Source: Dryocola clanedunensis
GTDB lineage: Bacteria; Pseudomonadota; Gammaproteobacteria; Enterobacterales; Enterobacteriaceae
Assembly: GCF_025215155.1 (NCBI RefSeq)
Contig: NZ_JALHAM010000119.1
DNA length: 64,000 nt
Direction: 5' to 3' (one strand)
Position 1 is the stretch's first letter, and each line of letters begins with the position of its first letter. The notes under the pieces are model-generated. The model was not told the origin of the DNA. It saw nothing but the letters and a program-made list of their open reading frames with translations, and made no database searches. Positions 24,721 through 32,621 of this stretch are shown piece by piece. A program made the translations under genes and the position numbers.

Positions 24721-26148
24721 ATGCTGACTCCTCACTCCATTATTGCGGTGATTGGCGGCGGCACCATGGGCGCAGGCATTGCCCTGGTGGCGGCGCAGGC
24801 CGGTCACGCCGTGAAGCTATACGATATTCAGCCTGATGCGGCCCGCCGTGCCATTGACGGTATTGCCACGGCCTTAAGCGCCAGGGTCGCGAAGGGCAAA
24901 CTCAGCGAAGACGACAGAAATGCCGCCGTTGCCAGAATTTCCGTCGCACAAACGCTTAGTGAACTCGCGCAGGCCGATCTGGTTATCGAAGCCGCTGCGG
25001 AGCAAATAGACATCAAGCAGGCGATTTTCCGTGAGCTGGCGGAGGCCTGTTCAGCAGAAGTTATTTTTGCCAGCAACACCTCATCGATTTCCATCACCGC
25101 CATCGCCAGCGGTGTTCCGCATCCCGAGCGAGTGGTCGGGCTGCATTTCTTTAACCCGGCTCCGGTGATGAAGCTGGTTGAGGTGGTCAGCGGGCTGGAA
25201 ACAGCGCCAGCCGTGCTGGACGGCCTGACCGGGCTGGCTATGCGCTGGGGAAAACAGCCGGTGCGCTGTCACTCCACGCCTGGTTTTATCGTTAACCGCG
25301 TTGCTCGTCCTTTCTATTCCGAAGCCTGGCGCGCGCTGGAAGAGCAGGTTGCTCCGGCCGCCGTGATTGATGCGGCGCTGCGGGACTGCGGTGGTTTTCC
25401 TATGGGGCCGCTGGCGCTGACCGATCTGATTGGCCAGGACGTCAACTTCGCGGTCACCTGTTCGGTGTTTAACGGTTTCTGGCAGGAGCGCCGTTTTTTA
25501 CCTTCGCTGATTCAGCAGGAGCTGGTGCTCGGCAAACGCCTTGGTAAGAAAACCGGGCAGGGCGTCTACCGCTGGCCGCTCGATGAATCACTGCCTTACG
25601 AATCCGGTCAGACTTTTGATCTTGAAAGTGACGTTGTAACCTTTACCGGCGTGGAGCTTGACGATCTTCTGGTTCAGGTCACCGAGGGTGAAACCGCGTC
25701 GCAGCTGGCGCTTCGCCTTAAACGTCCTGTTGTGCTGGTCGATTTGATCAACGACTGGCGCAAAGGCGGGCTGGTTGTGCTGGCCGCTGCGGCTGGCAAT
25801 ACAACCGAGCAAACCGCAAAGGCCGTCCGTTTCTTCCAGCGGCAGGGCAAGCAGGTTCTGCTGATTAAGGATTATCCTGGCATGCTGGTCTGGCGCACGG
25901 TGGCAATGCTGGCGAACGAAGCGCTGGACGCGCTGCAAAAGGGCGTTGCCAGCGAGCAGGACATCGATACCGCGATGCGCCTTGGCGTCAATTATCCCCA
26001 CGGGCCGCTGGCCTGGGGCGCTGAGCTTGGCTGGCTGCGGGTGCTGACCCTGCTGGAAAATCTGCAACAACACTACGGCGAAGAACGCTATCGCCCGACA
26101 TCGCTTCTGCGCCAGCGCGCACTGCTGGAGACGCAACATGAACACTGA
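24721..26148 (+). CDS. paaH: 3-hydroxyadipyl-CoA dehydrogenase
   Basis: A 475-residue 3-hydroxyacyl-CoA dehydrogenase. The NAD site is IGGGTMGAGIALVAA at the N-terminus, the catalytic His is in GLHFFNPAPVMKLVE, and two tandem C-terminal 3HCDH domains follow (FIVNRVARPFYSEA; later DTAMRLGVNYPHGPL). It oxidises 3-hydroxyadipyl-CoA to 3-oxoadipyl-CoA. It begins 2 bp after paaG and overlaps paaI by 11 bp. Confidence 0.95.
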   Translation: MLTPHSIIAVIGGGTMGAGIALVAAQAGHAVKLYDIQPDAARRAIDGIATALSARVAKGKLSEDDRNAAVARISVAQTLSELAQADLVIEAAAEQIDIKQAIFRELAEACSAEVIFASNTSSISITAIASGVPHPERVVGLHFFNPAPVMKLVEVVSGLETAPAVLDGLTGLAMRWGKQPVRCHSTPGFIVNRVARPFYSEAWRALEEQVAPAAVIDAALRDCGGFPMGPLALTDLIGQDVNFAVTCSVFNGFWQERRFLPSLIQQELVLGKRLGKKTGQGVYRWPLDESLPYESGQTFDLESDVVTFTGVELDDLLVQVTEGETASQLALRLKRPVVLVDLINDWRKGGLVVLAAAAGNTTEQTAKAVRFFQRQGKQVLLIKDYPGMLVWRTVAMLANEALDALQKGVASEQDIDTAMRLGVNYPHGPLAWGAELGWLRVLTLLENLQQHYGEERYRPTSLLRQRALLETQHEH

Positions 26149-26563
26149 TGCCTGGGCCAACGCCCGCGAGATGTACGCCCACGATAACTGCGCCCACCAG
26201 ATGGGCATTGAGATTGTGGAGATGGGAGAAGGCTTCGCAAAGCTGACCATGACGGTGACCGAAGCGATGCTCAACGGCCATCAGACCTGTCACGGCGGGC
26301 AGCTCTTCACGCTTGCGGATACCGCTTTTGCCTACGCCTGCAACAGCCAGGGGCTGGCAGCGGTGGCTTCCGGATGCAGCATTGACTTTGTTCGCCCGGG
26401 CCATGCGGGCGACACATTAACGGCCGTGGCGCAGGTGCGCACCCAGGGACGGCAGACCGGCGTTTATGACATTGAAATCATCAATCAGCGCGAGAAAACC
26501 GTCGCCCTGTTCCGTGGGCGCTCGCACCGTATCGGCACCCCTGTCTCTGGAGCAAAGCTATGA
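26138..26563 (+). CDS. paaI: Hydroxyphenylacetyl-CoA thioesterase PaaI (hotdog fold)
   Basis: A 141-residue hotdog-fold thioesterase. The signature NGHQTCHGGQLFTLADTAFAYACNS contains the catalytic Asp and the acyl-CoA binding Gly/His. It hydrolyses phenylacetyl-CoA derivatives, recovering CoA from dead-end products of the pathway. It overlaps paaH by 11 bp and paaJ by 4 bp (ATGA). Confidence 0.94.
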   Translation: MNTDAWANAREMYAHDNCAHQMGIEIVEMGEGFAKLTMTVTEAMLNGHQTCHGGQLFTLADTAFAYACNSQGLAAVASGCSIDFVRPGHAGDTLTAVAQVRTQGRQTGVYDIEIINQREKTVALFRGRSHRIGTPVSGAKL

Positions 26564-27768
26564 ATGACGCATTTATCTGTGACGGCGTGAGAACCCCCAT
26601 TGGCCGCTACGGCGGGGCGCTGTCGTCAGTACGGGCGGACGATCTCGCCGCCGTTGCTCTGAAAGAGCTGATGACGCGCTACCCGTCTGTGGACTGGAGC
26701 GCGGTGGACGACGTGATTATGGGCTGCGCCAACCAGGCGGGGGAAGATAACCGCAACGTGGCGCGCATGGCTACGCTGCTGGCAGGGCTGCCGCAGACGA
26801 TTTCTGGCACGACAATCAACCGTCTTTGCGGCTCAGGGCTGGATGCACTCGGCATGGCTGCCCGGGCTATTAAGGCGGGGGATGCGCAGCTGATGATTGC
26901 GGGCGGCGTGGAATCCATGTCCCGGGCGCCTTTTGTCATGGGTAAAGCGACCGCGCCTTTCCAGCGCCAGGCAGAGATGTTCGATACCACCATTGGCTGG
27001 CGTTTTGTGAACCCGCTCATGGCTGAGCATTTTGGTACTGACAGCATGCCCGAAACGGCAGAGAATGTAGCCGAGTTGTTAAATATAAGCCGTGAAGACC
27101 AGGACGCCTTCGCCTGGCGCAGCCAGCAGCGTACCGAAGAGGCGCAGAAAAATGGCGTGCTGGCGCAGGAGATCGTGCCGGTACTGGTGAAAGGCAAGAA
27201 GGGGGCGGTGACAGAAGTTCGCGACGACGAACATCCTCGTCCGGAAACAACTCTGCAACAACTTAACGCCCTGAAAGCACCGTTTCGTAAAAACGGCGTC
27301 ATTACCGCCGGAAACGCGTCCGGGGTAAATGACGGGGCGGCGGCGCTGATCGTTGCCAGCGCAGAAGCGGCTAAGCGCCACGGTTTGACGCCAAAGACCC
27401 GTATCGTCGCAATGGCTACCGCAGGTGTAGAACCGCGCTATATGGGGCTTGGCCCGGTACCCGCAACGCGCAGGGTGCTGGAGCTGGCGGGACTCTCCAT
27501 CAACGACATGGATGTAATAGAACTGAATGAAGCCTTTGCCGCGCAGGCGCTGGGCGTATTACGACAGCTGGGGCTGCCTGACGATGCCCCCCATGTTAAC
27601 CCCAACGGAGGCGCCATCGCTTTAGGCCATCCGCTGGGCGTGAGTGGAGCCCGACTGGCGCTGGCCGCCAGCCACGAACTGCATCGCCGGAAGGGCCGCT
27701 ATGCCCTTTGTACGATGTGTATCGGCGTTGGCCAGGGCATTGCCCTGATCCTTGAGCGTGTGAGCTAA
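26560..27768 (+). CDS. paaJ: 3-oxoadipyl-CoA / 3-oxo-5,6-dehydrosuberyl-CoA thiolase
   Basis: A 402-residue thiolase. The acylated Cys is in NRLCGSGLDALGMA near residue 90. The catalytic His is in NPNGGAIALGHPLGVSGAR and the second Cys in CTMCIGVGQG. It acts twice in the pathway, releasing acetyl-CoA from 3-oxo-5,6-dehydrosuberyl-CoA and then cleaving 3-oxoadipyl-CoA to succinyl-CoA and acetyl-CoA. It lies in the paa operon between paaI and paaK. Confidence 0.95.
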   Translation: MNDAFICDGVRTPIGRYGGALSSVRADDLAAVALKELMTRYPSVDWSAVDDVIMGCANQAGEDNRNVARMATLLAGLPQTISGTTINRLCGSGLDALGMAARAIKAGDAQLMIAGGVESMSRAPFVMGKATAPFQRQAEMFDTTIGWRFVNPLMAEHFGTDSMPETAENVAELLNISREDQDAFAWRSQQRTEEAQKNGVLAQEIVPVLVKGKKGAVTEVRDDEHPRPETTLQQLNALKAPFRKNGVITAGNASGVNDGAAALIVASAEAAKRHGLTPKTRIVAMATAGVEPRYMGLGPVPATRRVLELAGLSINDMDVIELNEAFAAQALGVLRQLGLPDDAPHVNPNGGAIALGHPLGVSGARLALAASHELHRRKGRYALCTMCIGVGQGIALILERVS

Positions 27769-27790
27769 TCAAACCTGCGAGTACCCTATA

Positions 27791-29107
27791 ATGATAACCT
27801 CTACTACAAAGCTGGAACCGATTGAAACCGCGTCAAAAGACGAGCTGCAGGCCCTGCAGACGCAGCGCCTGAAGTGGACGCTTAACCACGCCTACGCCAA
27901 CGTGCCGATGTACAAACGTAAGTTTGACGCGGTAGGCGTACACCCTGACGATTTTAAAGAGCTGAAGGACATTCAGCTTTTCCCATGTACCACCAAACAG
28001 GATCTGCGCGACAACTATCCTTTCGACACCTTCGCGGTGCCGATGGAGCAGATTGTGCGTATTCATGCCTCATCGGGTACGACCGGCAAGCCAACGGTGG
28101 TGGGCTACACCCAAAAAGATATTGATACCTGGGCCGATATCGTTGCCCGTTCGCTGCGCGCCGCGGGCGGCACGCCAAAAGACAAAATCCACGTTGCTTA
28201 CGGCTACGGTTTGTTTACCGGTGGGCTGGGCGCGCACTACGGTGCCGAGCGCCTTGGCGCGACGGTTATCCCTATGTCCGGTGGGCAAACAGAGAAGCAG
28301 GCGCAGCTTATACGCGACTTCCAGCCGGATATGATCATGGTGACGCCGTCCTGGTGCCTGAACCTGATTGAAGAGCTGGAGCGCCAGATGGGCGGCGATG
28401 CGCGCAACTGTTCGCTGCGCGTTGGCGTATTCGGTGCCGAGCCGTGGACGCACGCCATGCGTCGCGAAATCGAACGCCGCCTGGGCATTACCGCGCTGGA
28501 TATCTACGGCCTGTCGGAAGTGATGGGGCCGGGAGTGGCCATGGAGTGTCTTGAGACCACCGACGGGCCAACCATCTGGGAAGATCATTTCTACCCGGAA
28601 ATTGTTAACCCGATTAGCGGCACGCCGCTGGATGACGGTGAGCAGGGGGAGCTGCTGTTTACCACGCTGACCAAAGAGGCGCTGCCGGTGATCCGCTATC
28701 GCACCCGCGACCTGACACGCCTGCTGCCGGGAACGGCGCGCACCATGCGCCGCATGGACAGAATCACCGGGCGCTCGGACGACATGCTGATCATCCGGGG
28801 CGTGAACGTCTTCCCGTCGCAGCTGGAAGAGGAGATCGTCAAGTTCGAGCACCTGGCCCCGCACTACCAGCTGGAGGTTCATCGCGACGGTCACCTGGAC
28901 ACGCTGTCGGTCAAGGTGGAGCTGAAAGAGAGCAGCCTCTATTTAAGCCACGAGCAGCGCTGTTCCGTCTGCCATCAGCTGCGCCACCGTATTAAATCGA
29001 TGGTCGGTATCTCCACGGACATCAGCATCGTCAACTGCGGCAGCCTGCCGCGTTCGGAAGGTAAAGCCATTCGCGTAAGCGATCTGCGCACCGCGGCAAA
29101 CCAGTAA
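27791..29107 (+). CDS. paaK: Phenylacetate-CoA ligase
   Basis: A 438-residue adenylate-forming enzyme that activates phenylacetate to phenylacetyl-CoA with ATP, the first committed step and the source of the PaaX inducer. The AMP-binding P-loop is IHASSGTTGKPTVVGYT near residue 95; the C-terminal hinge and domain follow (RSDDMLIIRGVNVFPSQLEE). It starts 22 bp after paaJ and closes the catabolic operon. A degenerate REP pair lies downstream. Confidence 0.96.
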   Translation: MITSTTKLEPIETASKDELQALQTQRLKWTLNHAYANVPMYKRKFDAVGVHPDDFKELKDIQLFPCTTKQDLRDNYPFDTFAVPMEQIVRIHASSGTTGKPTVVGYTQKDIDTWADIVARSLRAAGGTPKDKIHVAYGYGLFTGGLGAHYGAERLGATVIPMSGGQTEKQAQLIRDFQPDMIMVTPSWCLNLIEELERQMGGDARNCSLRVGVFGAEPWTHAMRREIERRLGITALDIYGLSEVMGPGVAMECLETTDGPTIWEDHFYPEIVNPISGTPLDDGEQGELLFTTLTKEALPVIRYRTRDLTRLLPGTARTMRRMDRITGRSDDMLIIRGVNVFPSQLEEEIVKFEHLAPHYQLEVHRDGHLDTLSVKVELKESSLYLSHEQRCSVCHQLRHRIKSMVGISTDISIVNCGSLPRSEGKAIRVSDLRTAANQ

Positions 29108-29112
29108 ACAAA

Positions 29113-29175
29113 CGGCGGATGACACTCTGTTTATCCGCCCTATGCTGCAACCTGTAGGGCGAATAACGCAGTTTA
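29113..29175. repeat. REP pair after paaK
   Basis: GGCGGATGACACTCTGTTTATCCGCC is followed by GTAGGGCGAATAACGCAG, a degenerate opposed unit. It marks the boundary between the paa operon and the inserted gene pair. Confidence 0.55.
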
Positions 29176-29184
29176 ACCCGTTGT

Positions 29185-29562
29185 TCAGGCGGCGTTGATG
29201 CGGGCTTCTAAGGCGCTGTCGATAATGATTTCAAAGTCGGTATATAGCGCGATTGGTTTTACTTTACGGCCCGTACGAACTAACTCAACAAACCCGCGGG
29301 CGCTCAGCGTTTGTAAGGTAACTGACAGGTTACTGAGCTGTCGGTTGGAAAGGGCGGCCAGCTCCGAGATAGTCTCCGGTTCATGTTCAATCATGAGCCT
29401 TAACAGCGTGAGGTTATCCGGGCTAAGAATTTGACCTAAGGCATTGAGAGAAGTGAACCATATTTTCGGCTCATCTGGCTCTCGTTTATATTTGCCTGAT
29501 ACCACGGCGAGCATATGTTTTTTGATTAATGTGTCTTCCATGATGCCAATTCTGACTTTCAT
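29185..29562 (-). CDS. TumA-like HTH antitoxin / transcriptional regulator
   Basis: A 125-residue protein with a winged helix-turn-helix near residues 50-100 (LTLLRLMIEHEPETISELAALSNRQLSNLSVTLQTLSARGFVEL) of the MarR/HVO_A0114-like type. Its start overlaps the stop of the upstream TumE-like gene (ATGA), so the two form one operon in which the toxin gene comes first, as in TumE/TumA pairs. It probably neutralises the partner and represses the operon. It is convergent with paaK. The assignment uses recalled family features and needs a profile search. Confidence 0.65.
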   Translation of the reverse strand: MKVRIGIMEDTLIKKHMLAVVSGKYKREPDEPKIWFTSLNALGQILSPDNLTLLRLMIEHEPETISELAALSNRQLSNLSVTLQTLSARGFVELVRTGRKVKPIALYTDFEIIIDSALEARINAA

Positions 29563-29924
29563 CTTTTTGTCCTTCTCTTGATGATCTCTTCGCTATTTTT
29601 AAAAAAGTCTTCCAGCAGCTGTGTTGCGGAGGAAAACTCATAGGGATGCCCCTTATCTGAAGAAGTCAGGTGCACGTGATCCCTGACGATCCGGCTCGCA
29701 AATTTTCCTTTGCTGGCCGTTTTGATGCCGTGGGCATTGTCGTAGCCAAATATCCGCGTGTTGTGTTCATTGTGCAGAGTTAATGAATAACGAACACCGT
29801 GCGGGCAAAGCATTGAAGGAGGGACCAGCCAGGCTTCAGCCTTCCACCAGTAGCCATGATCCAGGTTGACGATGTAACCATGTAGTTCAAGCAGCCACTG
29901 CAATCCAAAATCTTCTCTTTCCAT
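29559..29924 (-). CDS. TumE-family (DUF6516) toxin
   Basis: A 121-residue protein with the layout of the DUF6516/TumE family: an N-terminal strand pair with a Tyr/Trp/Lys-rich surface (LDHGYWWKAEAWLV), PHGVRYSLTLHNEHNTRIFGYDNAHGI in the middle, and DHVHLTSSDKGHPYEFSSATQLLEDFF toward the end. It overlaps the HTH partner gene by 4 bp. The region is AT-richer than the flanking paa genes. The target of such toxins is little known. The pair splits paaK from paaX. Confidence 0.65.
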   Translation of the reverse strand: MEREDFGLQWLLELHGYIVNLDHGYWWKAEAWLVPPSMLCPHGVRYSLTLHNEHNTRIFGYDNAHGIKTASKGKFASRIVRDHVHLTSSDKGHPYEFSSATQLLEDFFKNSEEIIKRRTKR

Positions 29925-30127
29925 AGAGCGTCATCCTTACTTATGACCCAATCATAATATTTGGTTGTTGTTAATGCAATGGGAGAGTGGAGTGATAAAC
30001 GCAGGTAGACAATACTGCCCCGCAACACCGTGGAAGCGTCTCGCAAAACAGAGATATTTAAAGGAATCTGCAGCAATGTTTTTCATCAGCGTGAGTTAAT
30101 TCTTCAATTTCTTCTCAATTTCAAAAA

Positions 30128-30181
30128 TTGTGAATCACATTGCTAATGAACTGATTTAAGGCATCTTTTTTGTGCTATGTT
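30128..30181 (+). promoter_or_regulatory. paaX promoter region with a PaaX-like half-site
   Basis: TTGTGAATCACA (30128-30139) repeats the TTGTGAATCA of the paaZ operator. Downstream is an extended -10, TGCTATGTT (30173-30181). This gives paaX its own promoter, probably autoregulated. The 30182-30219 leader shows nothing else. Confidence 0.4.
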
Positions 30182-30219
30182 TTAGGTTGTAACGGACTTC
30201 AACGATAATTCGGCGGCTA

Positions 30220-31152
30220 ATGAGCAACAAACTGGAACAGTTTATCGGGCAGGCGGTGAGCGCGGTGCCCATCAGTGGGACGTCGCTGATTGTCTCTTTA
30301 TACGGCGACGCGCTGGCGCACCGCGGCGGTGAAATCTGGCTGGGGAGCCTGGCGACCATGCTGGAGTCGTTGGGTTTTGGCGAACGCTTTGTTCGTACCT
30401 CTCTGTTCCGCCTGAATAAAGAAGGCTGGCTTGACGTGGAGCGCGTCGGGCGGCGCAGTTTTTATCGCCTGACGGAGATGGGCCAGCGCATGACGCGGCG
30501 GGCGGAGGCCAAAATTTACCGGGCAGGGCAGCCGGAGTGGGACGGGAAATGGCTGCTGCTGCTTTCCGAAGGGCTTGAGAAAAACACCCTCGCGCAGGTC
30601 AAGAAACAGCTGATCTGGCAGGGCTTTGGCACCTTAGCCCCCAGCCTGATGGCGTCGCCTTCCCAGAATCTCAACGATGTGCAGAATCTGCTGCATGAAG
30701 CGGGCGTGGCGGATAACGTGATGTGCTTCGAGGCGACTTCGCCGCTGCAAACCTCCCGAACAGCGCTTAAGGCTCGAGTGGAAGAGTGCTGGCTGCTGAC
30801 GGACAAAAACGAGCGCTACGGCGAATTTATCCAGTCGTTCCGGCCTTTGCTGCCCCTGCTGCGCGAAGCCGACGACAGCGAGCTTACCCCGCTGCGCTGC
30901 TTCCAGATCCAGCTGCTGCTCATTCACTTCTACCGCCGCGTGGTGCTTAAGGATCCGCTGCTGCCGGATGAGCTTTTACCGCCGCACTGGCAGGGGCAAA
31001 GCGCCCGCCAGCTGTGCATCAATATTTATCAACGCGTTGCTCCCGGCGCGCTGACGTTCGTCAGCGAGCACGGTGAAACCTCGGTAGGGGAACTCCCGCA
31101 GCCGGGGAGCGGCTATTTCCAGCGCTTCGGGGGACTGACCCCGAGCCAGTAA
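30220..31152 (+). CDS. paaX: Phenylacetyl-CoA-responsive repressor PaaX
   Basis: A 310-residue PaaX-family repressor. The N-terminal winged HTH (residues about 20-95; IWLGSLATMLESLGFGERFVRTSLFRLNKEGWLDV) precedes a long C-terminal domain (KWLLLLSEGL, RRVVLKDPLLPDELLPPHW) that senses phenylacetyl-CoA. It represses paaZ and paaA-K until the ligand is formed by PaaK. The C-terminus is a few residues shorter than in E. coli (316). It keeps its usual neighbour paaY (9-bp gap) but is cut off from paaK by the toxin-antitoxin pair. Confidence 0.96.
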   Translation: MSNKLEQFIGQAVSAVPISGTSLIVSLYGDALAHRGGEIWLGSLATMLESLGFGERFVRTSLFRLNKEGWLDVERVGRRSFYRLTEMGQRMTRRAEAKIYRAGQPEWDGKWLLLLSEGLEKNTLAQVKKQLIWQGFGTLAPSLMASPSQNLNDVQNLLHEAGVADNVMCFEATSPLQTSRTALKARVEECWLLTDKNERYGEFIQSFRPLLPLLREADDSELTPLRCFQIQLLLIHFYRRVVLKDPLLPDELLPPHWQGQSARQLCINIYQRVAPGALTFVSEHGETSVGELPQPGSGYFQRFGGLTPSQ

Positions 31153-31161
31153 GGAGAAAGT

Positions 31162-31758
31162 ATGCCTGTATACCAGATAGACGGCCTGACCCCGGTCGTA
31201 CCGGAAGACAGCTATGTGCACCCTATGGCGGTGCTGATTGGCGATGTGATTATCGGCCATCGCGTGTATATCGGGCCGGGTGCCTGCCTGCGCGGGGATT
31301 TCGGGCGCATCATCGTCAAAGATGGCGCAAACGTGCAGGATAACTGCGTGATGCACGGTTTCCCGGAGCAGGATACCGTCGTTGAAGAAGACGGGCACAT
31401 TGGCCACGGGGCGATACTTCACGGCTGTGTGGTGGGCAGAAATGCGCTGATTGGCATGAATGCGGTGATCCTCGACGGGGCGCAGATTGGCGAAAACAGC
31501 ATAGTTGGCGCGGCGGCATTTATTAAAGCCAAAGCGGAGTTTGCGGCCAATAAGCTCATCGTCGGCAGCCCGGCAAAGGCTATACGTGAACTTAGCGCGG
31601 AAGAGATCGAATGGAAGAAGAAAGGGACGCGGGAGTATCAGGATTTAGTGATCCGCTGCCAGCAGACCCTGCATCAGGTCGAGCCGCTGCGCGAAGTGGA
31701 AGAGCATCGCCGTAAGATAACGTTCGACGATGCCCATAAAGTGAAGCAGGGCGGATAA
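31162..31758 (+). CDS. paaY: Thioesterase / gamma-carbonic-anhydrase-like hexapeptide protein PaaY
   Basis: A 198-residue left-handed beta-helix protein built from hexapeptide repeats (VLIGDVIIGHRVYIGPGACLRGD; NVQDNCVMHGF; GHIGHGAILHGC; IGMNAVILDGAQIGENSIVGA). Histidines placed as in gamma-carbonic anhydrases bind metal. PaaY hydrolyses CoA thioesters of toxic pathway by-products and also promotes PaaX release in E. coli. It is co-transcribed with paaX; AAGGAG precedes its ATG. Confidence 0.95.
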   Translation: MPVYQIDGLTPVVPEDSYVHPMAVLIGDVIIGHRVYIGPGACLRGDFGRIIVKDGANVQDNCVMHGFPEQDTVVEEDGHIGHGAILHGCVVGRNALIGMNAVILDGAQIGENSIVGAAAFIKAKAEFAANKLIVGSPAKAIRELSAEEIEWKKKGTREYQDLVIRCQQTLHQVEPLREVEEHRRKITFDDAHKVKQGG

Positions 31759-31762
31759 TTTT

Positions 31763-31793
31763 GTAGGGTGGATAAGCGCAGGCGCCATCCACC
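31763..31793. repeat. REP unit between paaY and azoR
   Basis: GTAGGGTGGATAAGCG...GCGCCATCCACC, lying between two convergent genes. Confidence 0.65.
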
Positions 31794-31808
31794 ATTTAAT
31801 CCTAAAGC

Positions 31809-32414
31809 TTAAGCGGTAACGATGCTGTCGATCGCAGCTTTAGCATCGGTCTGTGCTTTGGTTGCCACTTCCGGACCGTAGGCGATACCTTCTGCGAACA
31901 CGTAGTTCACGTCGGTAATACCGATGAAGCCCAGGAACAGGTTCAGGTAAGGCACCAGCAGATCGGTAGGAGTATCTTTATGGATACCGCCACGGCTGGT
32001 CAGTACCACGGCGCGCTTACCGGTGATCAGACCTTCAGGGCCTTTTTCGGTGTAGCGGAACGTGACGCCTGCGCGGGCAACCAGGTCGAAGTAGTTCTTC
32101 AGCTGGGTTGGGATGTTGAAGTTGTACATTGGCGCGGCGATAACCACCACGTCATGAGCTTTCAGCTCGGCAATCAGTTCGTCGGACAGGGCCAGCGCTT
32201 CCTGCTGACGCGGGCTCAGCGGCGCATCGGATGGGCGCAGCGCGCCAACTAACTCACCGTCCAGAACCGGAACCGGATTGGCCGCCAGGTCGCGCACGGT
32301 GATCTGGTCCGCAGAGTGCTCTTCACGCCATTGTTCAACAAAATAGTCGGAAAGCTGATTAGACTGGGAGTAACCTGCCAGGATGCTGGACTTAAGAACT
32401 AAAACTTTGCTCAT
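31809..32414 (-). CDS. azoR: FMN-dependent NADH-azoreductase
   Basis: A 201-residue flavodoxin-like protein (MSKVLVLKSSILAGYSQSNQLSDYF phosphate loop; VVIAAPMYNFNIPTQLKNYFDLVARAG FMN contact; LTSRGGIHKD). It reduces azo compounds and quinones using NADH in the cytosol and protects against thiol and electrophile stress. The start at 32414 is preceded by AGGAATCACCC. It is divergent from hrpA across about 200 bp, the same order as in E. coli. Confidence 0.95.
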   Translation of the reverse strand: MSKVLVLKSSILAGYSQSNQLSDYFVEQWREEHSADQITVRDLAANPVPVLDGELVGALRPSDAPLSPRQQEALALSDELIAELKAHDVVVIAAPMYNFNIPTQLKNYFDLVARAGVTFRYTEKGPEGLITGKRAVVLTSRGGIHKDTPTDLLVPYLNLFLGFIGITDVNYVFAEGIAYGPEVATKAQTDAKAAIDSIVTA

Positions 32415-32621
32415 GGGTGATTCCTTTGTTTTTGGTCATTCGGACAGATTGCCCGTTCGCTGAGACTTACTTTATTCACAATCCGATTGCAGTGATAGCG
32501 CAATATATCGAACCCTACGTTCATTTTTTTTGAACAAGGCGCGGATAACCGCGATGTGATAATCTAGCGAGAATTCTCGTACAAGACTTTTCCGGCAGTG
32601 CGCTGCCATGATGATGACGCT

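Noticed and set aside
29780..30076. 98-codon frame overlapping the TumE-like gene
   Set aside because: Same strand, different frame, no ribosome site, and incompatible with the better-supported TumE-like frame.
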